Under the pieces are notes generated by a model, which had not been told where the DNA came from, did not search any database, and was given only the letters and a program-made list of their open reading frames with translations. Below are positions 47,980 through 59,889 of a stretch of 64,000 bases of DNA, piece by piece (positions within the stretch are counted from its first letter, which is position 1; the number at the start of each line of letters is the position of its first letter). The stretch spans positions 2,418,001-2,482,000 of the forward strand of contig JAOVFP010000012.1 of NCBI GenBank assembly GCA_025738555.1, in the 5' to 3' direction. The position numbers and the translations under genes were made by a program. This DNA comes from Cyathus striatus. Taxonomy: Eukaryota > Basidiomycota > Agaricomycetes > Agaricales > Nidulariaceae.

Positions 47980-48560
47980 TTGCCACCCATCGCTCATCAC
48001 CCTATTCTTAACCATTCCCTCCTATCCCATCATTGCGTATGTTGGCAGTATCAACACACGCGAGTCGACGGTACACCTATGCGTAAGGCGTGGCCCTGGC
48101 GTGCGGAAGGAGGAGTGGGAGGGGGAGAGCGACGGCGAAGCGAGGCGATGGTGGAGGGGGTGGGGAAGCCATGGCGCATATGCCACGTCAATGCGTGTAT
48201 GTCGATGCTGCACCTATACGTAGGCGTGGCCTTGGCTTGCAGAAGGCGGAGGGGGAGGGGGAGAGCAGAGGCGAGGCGAGGCGAGGGTGGAAGTAGTGAT
48301 GCCACGTCGACGCACGCATATAGGCGCACGTTATGCGTAGGGCGTGGCCTGGGCTTGCGGAAGGAGGAGCGAGGAGGGAGGGGTGAAGGTGGGAGTGGAG
48401 GGGCTCGGATGCCACGTCGACAGGCCTATGCGCCTGTGCTTGTGAGGGGGGGGGGCGAGGGGGCGAGGGTGGAAGAGGTGCGGATGCCACGTCAACGCAC
48501 ACACATAAGCGTACGTCGACGATACGCCTATGCGTAGGGGGGGTGGTGTAGCGCGGGGAG
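47980..48560. repeat. GC-rich minisatellite, units of roughly 110-130 bp
   Basis: Each unit contains TATGCG(T)AAGGCGTGGCC, a GGAAGGAGGAG purine tract and ATGCCACGTC(A/G)A(C/T)G; copies begin near 48075, 48215, 48320 and 48500. It contrasts sharply with the AT-rich surroundings. Long open frames on both strands come from the GC bias and change frame between units. Confidence 0.7.
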
Positions 48561-49156
48561 GGAGGAAGAGCTGGACAACACGACGCCGACGCCGACGCCG
48601 TTCATGCCAGCGGCGTTGCCATCTTCTGACGCTGCAGCACGGTCGGTTAGCGAACCCCACCACAGACGAAAGGGGGGAAACGGGGGAGGAGAGAAGACAG
48701 GAGGGGGGCTGAGTGACGTGGGCAACGGTGGTGTTGACACCGTCCTTGCCGTGGTGCCGCCGTCCCCATGACGCAGGGAGAAGGGGCTGGAGGGGTCCGG
48801 AGGACGTGGCGTCACCGCCACCATGCCGCAGGGGGGGGAGGTGGGAGGAGGGAGGGGTGTGTGGTCGCGATGCAGGGGAGGTGGGGGGCGGGACGATGTG
48901 GTGTTGCACATTGAGGCCGGGGAAACGTTGAGGTGGGAAGAGCTTGCGTCGTTGTTTTGACGCAGCAGCATGAAGGGGCGGCGGCGCGGGTGGTGGTTGA
49001 GATGAGAGAGCCTGGTGATGGCCGTCGAGCGAGAGCTAGGGCGTCTACAAGACCATAGACGACGCTGTGGGAAGGTCAGATAGCGGGGGATGGCGAAGCG
49101 AGTGGAGGAAGGGGCGTACCTGGTGACGGGCGACGTGGCATCAGTCTTGAGGGTGA
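48561..49156. other. GC-rich, purine-rich sequence without a gene
   Basis: Continues the GC-rich island, with (GACGCC)n near 48582-48600 and many GGGGGAGG tracts. GAGGCCGGGGAAACGTTGAG at 48911 is an isolated copy of the 17-bp unit found at 49157. Overlapping open frames on both strands have the same GC-driven composition and are not trusted. Confidence 0.5.
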
Positions 49157-49340
49157 CGCTGAGGCGGGGGACACGTTGAGGCAAGGGACACGTTGAGGCA
49201 AGGGAAACGTTGAGGCGAGGGACACGTTGAGGTGAGGGACACGTTGAGGCAAGGGAAACGTTGAGGCAAGGGACACGTTGAGGCGAGGGAAATGTTGAGG
49301 CGGGGGAAATGTTGAGGCGGGGGAAATGTTGAGGTGGGAA
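49157..49340. repeat. 17-bp tandem minisatellite, about ten copies
   Basis: Unit TTGAGGCAAGGGACACG, with variants GAGGCGAGGG, GAGGTGAGGG, AAACG and AAATG. Seventeen is not a multiple of three, so the repetitive protein-like frames across it are artefacts. Confidence 0.88.
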
Positions 49341-49479
49341 GAGCGAAGAGGAGGGGGAGTGTTGACAGTGGGAACGAAGAGCGACGACAGTGGTGACGCG
49401 TCACCGGTTATCGGTTACCGACGACCGGTGACAGAGAAGACAACGAGCGTTACGTTGTTGGCGGCTATGTTATGGCGTC

Positions 49480-49565
49480 AATGACACACTGGCTCAGTTA
49501 GTTAAGCGCGCCATATATTCGATGACTAAGCCATAGCGTAGACTTGGGTTCGAAACATATCCGAT
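49480..49565 (+). ncRNA. tRNA-like module (SINE head or tRNA pseudogene)
   Basis: TGGCTCAGTTAG at 49490-49501 fits a Pol III A box, and GGTTCGAAAC at 49547-49556 fits a B box, 46 bp later. The flanking bases do not fold into clean acceptor and T stems, so a functional tRNA is unlikely; a tRNA-derived SINE head followed by the AT-rich tail (49570-49615) fits better. Only one copy was noticed in the window. Confidence 0.4.
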
Positions 49566-49614
49566 GCAATTTGTTTTATTAATATTACAATAAATGTATA
49601 ATAAATACTAATAA

Positions 49615-49850
49615 AAGTCCGCACGGATTCTGAGGAAGTCTTTGTTACGGAATTCCGCGTAATCCGCACGGAATTTTCCATTCCGTATAAATCTGTGCGG
49701 AATCCGTAAGAATTCCGTACGGAATATTTCCTTCATTATACTGATACCTCAGCCAATTCTCGACCTCCCATATTCCGTACGGATTCTGCGTAATCCGCAC
49801 GGATCTGTACGGATTCCGTACGGATCCGTACAGAACGCCCGGGTAAGCGT
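49615..49850. repeat. Second module of CCGTACGGATCC-type palindromes
   Basis: Words CCGCACGGA, GGAATCCGTA, AATTCCGTACGGAAT and GGATCTGTACGGATTCCGT run through the segment, as at 41690-42160, with CpGs retained. Possibly a small hairpin transposon; clear ends were not found. Confidence 0.6.
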
Positions 49851-51223
49851 AAAGAGCTCTATAATTCAAACAAAATGTACTCACTAGTAGGAAAGGCAAT
49901 ACACATTGATCACGAGTTTAGATTACTTTAATAATACTTAGAATAGTTTCCTGATTCTAGTATGATTTAGTATTCTAAGTTCCCATGTACAAAGATTTTA
50001 ATAAGTTCGAGGGCGCGCGAATATCAATTCTTTTCAAAGGTAAACTAAAATAGAATGACTTGTATATTTTTAGAACATGCTAGGACTTCGACAGTTTATC
50101 AAGCACGAATTCAATCAAATACAATTCAATTCGGTACGTATATTTCTGTGTCTAATTCTGTTCTGATACACCGCCCTGTCTGTGGGGGTAAGAATGCCCA
50201 TGCAGTTCCTGGTGTTTTCTTCCCCCCTCGCTTGTCTATATACAATTACTCATGCGCTTATTTACAGCTCTCTATCTACTGTGCGGTCTTACCCATATCG
50301 TAACTTAGGCCTAGACTAGTAGTGCATCAACGCCCGGCATTAGCAATTATGTGTATAACCAATCACTGCGGCGCTTCCACATTTCCCTATCTGACGCCAT
50401 ATTACAACGGCGCGCGCTCACGCGGGCGCTTACATCAGCGCCTTCCTAATTGGGAAGTTGTGGCAATGATGCGTGATGCGCTCTCATCGATCTCTCATTT
50501 CCTCGATAACTCATCATCCTAACGGTCCTCCATAGTCATCCTTTGTTATCTTTCAGTCCGAAATATCCCCACATCATACAGCCTCAAGCTCATGTTATTT
50601 CTTCTGGTTCTAGGTCTAGGATCAGTCATTTCATCATATTGCGACTCTCGATGCCGGTATGTTGTTCTGGGCTCTAGTCTGCTTGTAAGTGCGAATTTCT
50701 GATATGCATAGTTTCTCATATATCGAATATATTTTTAGATTGAAAAAGGTAAAGTATTCGTTAAGTGTATAAAGTTCAGATTGAGAGGGAGTTGCCATTG
50801 TTTATGTTTTATGTAATTGTTTTTATCCCTTAGTAGTTGGTATGGGAGGCAACCCGGGAGCTCGGTCCCTCCCCTTCGTCTCTACCTTCTCAGTCTGAAG
50901 TCCATCGAAAAGGATGCGAAAATTAAACAGGTACGTTTGAATATAATTACATGTGTATCAATTACAATATGTATCAGTGATAATTAGTCTTCGCAGTTTA
51001 ATTCCCATTCGGTTAGGCAATACAAAATTTAAGTACCAAAGTCCATTATTCAAACATTAGTGTCCCCAGCCTCATAGCCCATGCCACGTCTAAACCTTGT
51101 TACACCGCAGACCATCATTAGGCATCAATCTGTGACACGCCCATTCCTTCTCAACTGCATCACACATTTGTTTACCTTTCCATTCCATCCTCGCACCCAC
51201 CACACCAACTGACCACAGACTCC
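49851..51223. other. Interval before the 621-aa gene
   Basis: 50055-50522 has short open frames without support. 51061-51223 is CA/CT-rich with many CAT and CAC words and is probably the promoter/leader of the gene starting at 51224. Nothing else recognised. Confidence 0.35.
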
Positions 51224-53529
51224 ATGACCTGGGCTGACGACGACCAATGGAAGTGGCTTCGTGCCAGAATACCCAGTTATATTGAAGCTAAGGAAAGCGG
51301 ACAATCAGCACCTTGGCTAAGGGGTATGTATGCTGATTGGGAGACTAAGTGGGGCGCACATGAGGATCCTGTACAGCGAAGAGAAATGCGTGATGTAAGT
51401 AATAGAAATCAATTAGCATGTGCAAATGACTGACAATGTTTCAGAGACTTAGCAGTTGGTTCAGAAATCACATATGCAAATCCAAAGCTAAAAGCTCGCG
51501 AGGTCTTCTTGATCCTAGTAGGCCAAAGTGTGTTAAACCAGAAGCTAAGCTTCGAGAATGGCAGGTTTACCAAATGCTGTATGGGGATTACGTGGACGAA
51601 CTCATCGAGGACGAGTGGAAAGAGTACGAACGCTCCCATCAAGATGGTCCCAAGCCGCTGAAGTCATACTTTAAGTTTAAAAATGAGGCGATCCAACATC
51701 ACTACAAGCAAGAAACTGAAGCTGTAAAGAACGAGGTGAAAGAACACCTAGATATGCTACGTCGAGAAGGCAGAGAGACGATGCCAGGGATAGAGAGCGA
51801 AGCTGAGTGCAATACTGCATATGAGGAGTGAGTTATGCACATATGTTCATGATATGCTGTCCCTAGTGCTCACTGTTCTTTTAGATCGATAAACAAGCTT
51901 GATGCAACCCTCGAAAAATGGATTCCAGGGCTGGCAAAGTTGACTGGATGGCATTTCACAGTTATCGGAGGAGGGCCACGCCCAAGCCGTGGAGGAAAGT
52001 TAGATACAGTGTTGTAAGTCAATGTCAAATGTGGTTTGTAGTATTCACTCACCAAAATCAAATAGTTACCACTACGGCAGTAATAAGGACGGAAACAACT
52101 GGGAGAACTGGATGGGACATGATGACTTCGAGGCAAACATTGGCTACAAGTATGACGACTTTCTACGTGAATGCTTCTGTAAGTGTACTCATATTTCAGT
52201 AGAACACGCTAATTAACTTACTATAGCTGTAGAAGACTGCAACTCACGCAGCCTTTCTGTATCGTTACAAGAGCCTACAACACCCACCACGAGCTCTGAG
52301 GACGACACCAGTAGTAAAGGTAAAGGAAAGGAAGAAGTGGGCGAGTGTAGTCCAGAACCTGAAGAGGAAGTCACTGACACATCCACTCCTGCCGAATCTG
52401 AGGCTGAGAGTCTCGACCATGACACTGGGAGCAACGTAAAGCATGGACACAGGAAGCCGAAAGACAACAACACTTCCTGTGAGGTGGCTCCTTGTAGATC
52501 TTCCCATATAGCTTCTGGTGGCGATAGATCTCCTACAGCTGCAGCAGGAAGTGGTAGCGTTGAAGGGTGCATTGCTGTCTCAATTGACATAATCATTCTG
52601 TCAATCATAATCTATTTCTAGAGCGAATTCCCGGCTACCGGATGACGCAAGTTTTAATGAGTCCAATGACCCGTGCATAGAAGGTGCAGCGACTGACAGC
52701 TCAGCGAGCAAAGCAAGTACCATAGCGAGCCCTAGCAATCAGGAGGGCTGCCTTACTCAGTATGTTTGTTCCCTTTTGTTATCTTTTGACATTGTGTATG
52801 ACTTTCGTACACCTCCCAGGAGTTCGGGTTCTGCTGAGGACCATGATATTAACTTGTTACCCAAATATGCCCAGAAATACATCGCATATTTGAGGGGTGT
52901 GTCATCTGACCCATGCTGGCAAGCGCTTGTGACAGAATGGAAGTACTTTGAGTTAACGAAGCCTGCAGAATCAGTAAGTAATCACTCCTGGTCCGTCCTC
53001 ATGAACTACACTAAATAAACTCCGATTTGATCGCAGGCTTTTCCTACTGCACACCGCCCCAAAGAAGTGTCCTGGTGGATTCGACGTCACCGCAGTGCAA
53101 CTGCAGTACCAAATGTAGTCATAGCTGAATTCAGTAGTACATGGGCTAAGTGGTGGAAGCACATCCAACCCGAATGGCGTAAAGATAGTCTTGTTAGGTT
53201 GGTGCCGTCAGGTAACTGTCAGTGGGGTTCACTGTTTCATGGAGGGGCTTTAGGAATATGTAGTATCATAATGTCTCTGTCATGGTGGGTCATTGGGACT
53301 AAACTGTCACCGGATGATTCACTAGAAGAACTCTGGGATGTGGTACGCGATGTGACATGGGTCTTACAGCAAGTTGGTTCTCTCCCAGAGCGAGTGGGAG
53401 GCAAACGAGGTGTTGAGGCGATAGCAGGTGCAGAGAAGGCAAGTAAGCGGTAAGTGATGCTTTCAATACTGATCGAAGGAATGAAATTGACTTACTATCA
53501 ACAGCCGAAAGAAGCAGGCAGCTCGATGA
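51224..53529 (+). CDS. Intact nine-exon cargo gene, 621 aa, basidiomycete family of unknown function
   Basis: Exons 51224-51394, 51445-51827, 51885-52013, 52066-52178, 52227-52566, 52622-52759, 52820-52973, 53037-53449, 53505-53529; total 1866 nt, every phase closes, TGA at 53527. The start MTWADDDQWKWLRARIPSYIEAK and the next exon's RLSSWFRNH, LREWQVYQMLYGDYV, FKNEAIQHHYKQE, GWHFTVIGGGPRPSRGGKL and YDDFLRECF resemble a large agaric/bolete family (SSWFRHH proteins) of unknown function that I know from many genomes. The C-terminal part WWIRRHRSA...WAKWWKHIQPEWRKD also fits. The middle (about 260-410) is Ser/Glu-rich and disordered. It is the only gene on the plus strand of the giant element and lacks lesions, unlike the transposase genes, so it is likely a captured host gene or a conserved accessory function (inference). 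The donor at 52567 (GTGCAT) is the weakest junction. Confidence 0.78.
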
Positions 53530-56524
53530 GGACTCCAGATTCTTTAATATTGACGGAATGAATGTGATTCCTTCACTTGAACTTCACTCGTTATCTTCCT
53601 TTGCTTATACTCTTTTTAATTGACTTACTACTTTTAATTATTATGATCACCTTAATTCATTAATTACGATCTTATACATACTACACTCATTTACAGTAGC
53701 TTCAAACCCACTCTACACTCTTTTACACTCACTTAAACTAATACTTTATTGCATGCCAATTCAAATAATACCAGTTTTTAGAATGTTTACTATTGTTTGT
53801 GGATGTGTGTCAGAACAGCAAATGAAAAGGCTATCGAGAGAATGCACAAGAACAATCAAAGGCCAAACTGTTGGTATCGGCGGTTCTCATCCAATTCAAA
53901 TCGGTAACCATGAATGAACTTAAAAGGTGGGTGTCAACCTATAACCGGGGCTGAGACGATCACTAAATATGCTTACTATATGCCCAGGCCCCAAATGATC
54001 CCTATCTGAGCCCTATAATCACATCGTTCCGAATAAGCTGCGAGTAGAAGGGCAGTTATTGATAAGACATGAGAATCTAAACATAGGTCATCAGTAAGTT
54101 ATGGAAAGGGGATACTAAAGAGCTCACCTTGATTGAGCCAAATGTGACAGAGTGAACATTGTGTGTTATTGTGAGAGTGTGTTTGTTGTTGGGTGATAGC
54201 GAAGAGCAAGAGATTGTGATGGTGTGAGTACAAGCAGTTGATGGAGGCGGCTAGGGAAATCAAAGCAAGACCAACTGTGATGAGTGTGAGGAACCGAAAT
54301 TATAGTGCGTGTTAGCTGTTTGTCTTGTTGTCCTTAAAGGCAGGTCTACTGGCCATGATCATACACTTACTGTAACTCATTGGACTTTAGAGTGACTAGC
54401 CACATTGTATGAGCCCTATCATAGTAAATATGAAATTGATAATAGCCTAGAAATGAAATGATCAAGAAAACATAATGACAACGAACCAATTAAATACACC
54501 ACATTTCCTTGACCTGAGTCCCAGTTCCTTCCATCAATCAGCATGTTTTATGCTTAAGTTAAACATCCATTCAATGTGCTGCCATGATCGGAATATTGGT
54601 CTTGAAGTCATGACGAGTAGCTTGAGGTGTAGAGAGCCTGACAAGGTAAAACCCAAACACAAGTGTCTTGAGCCATCTGAATGGCGCATGGTACCCAAAA
54701 ATGGTGAATACAGTCTAAAACACTTGGAATCGACAAAAATGTAAAGCAGAGGGGTAAGATAAGGAGTAACCGAGACACATCGAGATGTATCACCTGTCTG
54801 CATCATGTGATGTTTGGCAAAAGCTTCCCACTGTTTGGTGAAGCTGTGTCGTGTCTGTAAGGCCACGCATTAAGAGAAACATGAAGAAAAGTAACAGTGC
54901 GCTTATGCAGCACTTCATAAGGCCAAATTAAAAGTCTCATGAGTTTTATTTCAATTATCATAATTCATAGAATATAATTAATATAAATAGAAATAGAAGT
55001 AATCTACTGGGTTATGCCACATTAGAACACTACCAATGTTGTTCTAACTTCTTTAGAACAAATACAATATCGTTATAATGCTTGGTAAAATATTGTTATA
55101 ACGAATCCAGCTTCGTTTAAATGCTGCCAACTCCATTTTGACTTCATTCTAACAGATGTAGCAATCGTTAGAATGAATACAGTATCATTATAACGAATCG
55201 AGCTGTGTTAGAATGCTACCAACCTCGTTCTAACATCCTTAGAATAAATAAAGCCTCATTATAACGAACCCAGCTTCATAAAAATGCTGCCAACTTCATT
55301 CTAACGGATGCAGCTTCATTAAAATGAGTACAATGTCGTTCTAATAAATACAGCTTCGTTTTAACCAATATAGTGTCATTCGAACAAATAAATCAACATT
55401 ATAATGAATAAGTACAGTGTCATTACAACAGTGATACATTTTAATTTCTAATTACACTACCAGCATCATTCTACTAATGAAATCTTTATTGTTATACTGA
55501 CACTTGGCGAGTTAGATATTAAAATATGTCATTGAATATTTGAATACTCAATTAAACTTCTGTGTTCATATAATTGCATTTATATATAAGCAAACCCACA
55601 GGTTACCTGCAACCTGTAGCACTCATGCTAAAAATACCCATAAGTTCACGGGTAAGGGTTCAAATGGGTACAGGTGTGTGTCTGACTAAAAATACCCGCT
55701 GGTTACCCATGCACTTCCCTAGTTACACTAGTAAACAAACTACTTCCTCGAAGAAAGTACCCGGTGTAATTATCATATATCTCCGCCATTTGTGATTCAT
55801 TCGTTTCGTAAATTGGCATACAGTTTACACTTCTTACAATCTCAAGAACGACGTATTGACAATACATTTCGGCGCTTTCTAACTAGTGCTATCGAGTTTT
55901 CTACTATTTCTTCCACAAACTAACAATTATTATCATTTCACCACCATGTGTGGTCTATTTTTTTTGTAAATTGATATATAGCTAGCACTATATCGAAAAT
56001 TGAGATGGATGAATTGAATTTTAATTTTTTTTTTGGTGTTCAATTTCTAACAATATCTATTTTTATACCATTCATTCCCCACACAAATGATTTATTATCA
56101 TTTTTAGTATATGATTAGCCCTCATTGCAATGTTTCAAATAATATATTAATCAGATAATTCGGACTTTTCCTTCAAATATTATGATTTATTGCTTCCTCT
56201 CTACCCCCCACTAATGATCTAAGACTTTAAAGTCTAAACTCCTTTCTTGTATTAATGTATGCACAGGCACATTCCATTTGTAATTCAAGCTGTGTGCCTT
56301 GTATATATACTACTACTACACACCACACTGATATACTATACAATTTATTTTATTTCTCCTTATATATCTTTTATTTAGTGTGAATGAAATGAAGTCACAA
56401 TAGCTTTCTGAATAGGAGTATTTTAAGAAAATGCACAGTGACATGAAACAATTATGTGAGCAAGAGTGTTGCAAAAGAATGTGCACTTAAAATATAGACT
56501 TGTGAATGTATGTGAGTACTAGAG
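53530..56524. other. AT-rich interior between cargo gene and right terminal array
   Basis: 55020-55440 is a field of short degenerate repeats built on CGTTATAACGAAT, CAGCTTCGTT and TTCTAAC words (period irregular, about 30-45 bp). 55590-55760 contains several GGGTA/TACCC words resembling those at 59750 and 62150. 54475-54870 is open on both strands without splice or family support. The rest is unstructured and T-rich. Confidence 0.45.
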
Positions 56525-58588
56525 TATAATTGTAAATGATCTGCTAGTACAACTTTAAATGATCACATTTGAGTGTGGGAACAATCTACTGGTGCTATGA
56601 TAAATGATTATGGGAACAATCATCTAGTGCTATAGTAAATGATCATATTTGAGCAACAGATCAATTTGCTAGTATTATTGTATATGATCACATTTGAGTG
56701 TGGGAATTACCTTTTAGTGCTTGTAAATAATCACATTTGAGTATGGGAATTACCTGTTGGTGCTTGTAAATGATCACATTTGAGCTCAGAATTATTACCT
56801 GCTAGTACTATGGGAAATAATCACATTTGAGTGTGGTAATTATCTACTAGTACTATGGAAAATGATCACATTTGAGCATGGGAACAACCTGATAGTACTA
56901 TGGAAAATGATCACATTTGAGTGTGAAAATTACCTGCTAGTACTATTGTAAATAATCACATTTGAGTGTGGGAACAATCCACTAGTACTATTGTAAATGA
57001 TTGCATTTGAGCATGGGAACAATTTACTAGTACTATGGAAAATAATCACATTTGAGTGGAATTATCTGCTAGTACTATGTAAAATGATTACATTTAAGTG
57101 TGGTAATTATCTGCTAGTACTATTGTAAATGATCACATTTGAGCATTGGAACAATCAACTAATACTATAGAAAATGATCATATTTGAGTGTGAAAATTAC
57201 CTGCTAGTATTATTGTAAATGATCACATTTGAGCGTGGTAATTATTTGCTAGTACTATTGTAAAGGATTGCATTTGAGCGTGGGAACAATCTGCTAGTAC
57301 TATGATTAATGATCACATTTGATCATTTTTTAACATTTGCTAGTACTATGGAAAATGATCACATTTGAGCATGGGAATTACATGCTAATACAATGGAAAA
57401 TGATCACATTTGAGCATGGGAATTATCTGCTAGTACTATTGTAAATGATCTCATTTGAGTATGGTAATTATCTGCTAGTTCTATTGTAAATGATCACATT
57501 TGAGCGTGGGAACAATCTGCTAGTACTATGATTAATGATCACATTTGATCATTTTTTAACATTTGCTAGTACTATGGAAAATGATCACATTTGAGTGTGG
57601 AAATTGCCTGCTAGTACTATTGTAAATGATCACATTTGAGCGTGGGAACAATCTGCTAGTACTATGGTCAATGATCACATTTGATCATTTTTTAACATTT
57701 GCTAGTACTATGGAAAATGATCACATTTGAGTGTGGAAATTGCCTGCTAGTACTATTGTAAATGATCACATTTGAGCGTGGGAATAATCTGCTAGTACCA
57801 TGATTAATGATCACATTTGATCATTTTTTAACATTTGCTAATACAATGGAAAATGATCTCATTTGAGCGTGGGAATTATCTGCTAGTACTATTGTAAATG
57901 ATCTCATTTGAGCATGGTAATTATCTGCTAGTTCTATTGTAAATGATCACATTTGAGCGTGGGAACAATCTGCTAGTACTATGATTAATAATCACATTTG
58001 ATCATTTTTTAACATTTGCTAGTACTATGGAAAATGATCACATTTGAGTGTGGGAATTATCTGCTAGTACTATTGTAAATGATCTCATTTGAGTGTGGGA
58101 ACAATCTGCAAGTACTATGATTAATGATCACATTTGAGTGTGGAAATTGTCTACTAGTACTATTGTAAATGATCACATTTGAGTGTGGGAACAATCTGTT
58201 AGTACTATGATCAATGATCACATTTGAGTGTGGAAATTGCCTACTAGTACTATTGTAAATGATCACATTTGAGTGTGGGAACAATCTGTTAGTACTATGG
58301 TAAATGATCACATTTGATCATTTTATAACATTTGCTAGTATTATTGTAAATGATCACATTTGAGCATGGGAATTACCTGCTAGTACTAGTGTAAATGATC
58401 ACATTTGAGTGTGGAAATTGCCTACTAGTACTATTGTAAATGATCACATTTGAGCATAGTAATATTCTGCTAGTTCTATGGTAAATGATCACATTTGATC
58501 ACCTAAGCGATCATTTTTTGCCCTGGTAAAATGATTGTGGCAATCATTTTGCCAGGGCAAAAAATGATCAGCATGGCTGACACTTATG
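56525..58588 (-). repeat. Right terminal region, inverted copy of the subterminal array
   Basis: Same 45-bp unit in reverse complement (AATGATCACATTTGAG, TGGGAACAATCTGCTAGTAC), about 43 copies, then the palindrome at about 58508-58570 and the tip. A higher-order subunit containing TGATCATTTTTTAACATTTG is interspersed every few units. This side is slightly longer than the left array. Confidence 0.88.
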
Positions 58589-58594
58589 CATAAC
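58589..58594. repeat. Target-site duplication CATAAC, right
   Basis: Directly abuts the right tip, which reads CATAAGTGTCAGCC inward. Confidence 0.82.
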
Positions 58595-59889
58595 TTGCGA
58601 AGAGGACTGAACGATGTGCACGTATGTGAGCACCTCGACTCAACTCGACTCGATTCCACGTCCTTCTAGGCCACTCGAACAGTAGGGCCTACGTCACATC
58701 CTCCTCACGCATGTGTTCAAGTACAATGCACTTTGCACGCCGAGGTAAAGTCTACTCATATGGTGCTTTCAAGATCCAAGTAGCATTATCGTCGAGCATT
58801 GCGGATGTACGGGCAGTAGAGGTAAGCTCTGTAGGAGGAGTCAGGACAGAGCTGCTCATGCACATAGACAACAATGTGTTCCTTCTACACGTGCCACCAA
58901 CCAAGCCCCACTCAGTCCTCTTCGTGGTCATTGTAGTGTTAGAGTGAGGAGCGGAGACGGCATTGACATAGGTCTGGACTGTAGTACACGTTGGAGAGGG
59001 GACGCTGAGTACGCGTGTGGCGGAAAGGGAGATAGTGCGGGAGTCGGGGATGACACCGGATAAGAGTGCAGTGAAAATAGCCTGCTGCTCCGTACAAGGC
59101 CTTCGTGGTGGGAGTCGCAAGGTGGTTGATAACGGTATTCAAGAGCTTCGGTGGAATACATGTAGGCGCAATGTTAACGTCTATATCATGGGATTTGCGC
59201 AGACAGAACAGTAGTAAGAGCGCACGTCTCTCGTCCAAGGAGGAGCCCAGGAGGGCGCGGTGAAAAGAGCCTCCTGCTCCGTACGAGTTCTTCGTGGTGG
59301 GAGTCGCATGGTGGTTGACGCTGATATTGGGTACAGCAGGATGTTGATAACGTTGGTGAAGAGCTCCAGTTGAATACGTGTAGGTTCGACGTTAATGCCG
59401 CCACCATGGGCTATGCGTGGGGGGCATGGTACAAGCGCTCGCATATCGTCCAAGATGCCTTCTTCGACTCCCGAGCCTCAATCCCCCTTTCGCCCCATAG
59501 AACAAGAGACCCACCGCCACTTCCACCACACGCACGCAAGACTATATCCTCGTCATCGAGTCTGTCCCCCCAAGAAGTCCTACATCCCATTAGAAAGTGT
59601 CATTGTAGGCATAAGGAGCGGAGACAGCGTCGTAGAGGAGGTTGGTGAAGTTCCAAATAACGGAATAGTGGTTACGAGACGCCGTATGTGTAGTGATGAG
59701 CAAGGGGTCCATGGGTAGGGTCTAAGAGGGGTAGGGGTACGGGTCCAACTTTTCCAAAATGTAAAATACTTACCCGTACCCTTGCCAAGGGTATCAGTGG
59801 TCTTCCCTACTAAAATCATTTATTCTTTCTTCGTTGATGTTGTACCATAGCAAATTACGATATATAGACATAATATATAGTAAAAGTAG
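58595..59889. repeat. Repeat-rich flank to the right of the giant element
   Basis: Blocks containing CTGCTCCGTAC, TTCGTGGTGGGAGTCGCA and GGTGGTTGA recur at about 59085 and 59275. 59447-59690 is the second copy of the ~245-bp repeat found at 32321. At 59691 that copy is cut by TAGTGATGAGCAAGGGGT, the start of a short hAT-like end. Open frames on both strands (58711-59720) shift between copies and are not supported. Confidence 0.55.

Larger units (their letters stand above)
33002..58588. mobile_element. 25.6-kb KDZ transposon with long inverted ends and cargo genes
   Basis: Tips TGAGTGGTGTCAGCCA (left) and, read inward from the right, CATAAGTGTCAGCCAT; each is followed by a roughly 63-bp palindrome (TTTTTTGCCCTGG...CCAGGGCAAAAAA) and then 1.7-2.0 kb of 45-bp subterminal repeats in inverted orientation. 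The flanking 6-bp direct repeats CATAAC abut both tips exactly. Contents: KDZ transposase with CxC2 (34804-38748), KDZ gene with CxC5/CxC6 (42314-44642), an 807-aa accessory protein (44799-47391), GC-rich minisatellites, a tRNA-like module, and a 621-aa gene on the opposite strand (51224-53529). The two transposase-type genes carry single-base lesions that could be assembly errors, so recent activity cannot be judged. Confidence 0.88.

Noticed and set aside
48331..49184. Long overlapping open frames on both strands at 48-49 kb
   Set aside because: High GC content removes stop codons; the tandem units are not multiples of three and no splice or family evidence exists.
49490..49556. Functional tRNA gene
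   Set aside because: A and B boxes are present but acceptor and T-arm stems do not pair well, so only a tRNA-like module is claimed.
33002..58588. TET/JBP dioxygenase cargo, which is known to associate with KDZ elements in mushrooms
   Set aside because: I looked for an HxD...H/R-type dioxygenase core in the internal genes and found none.
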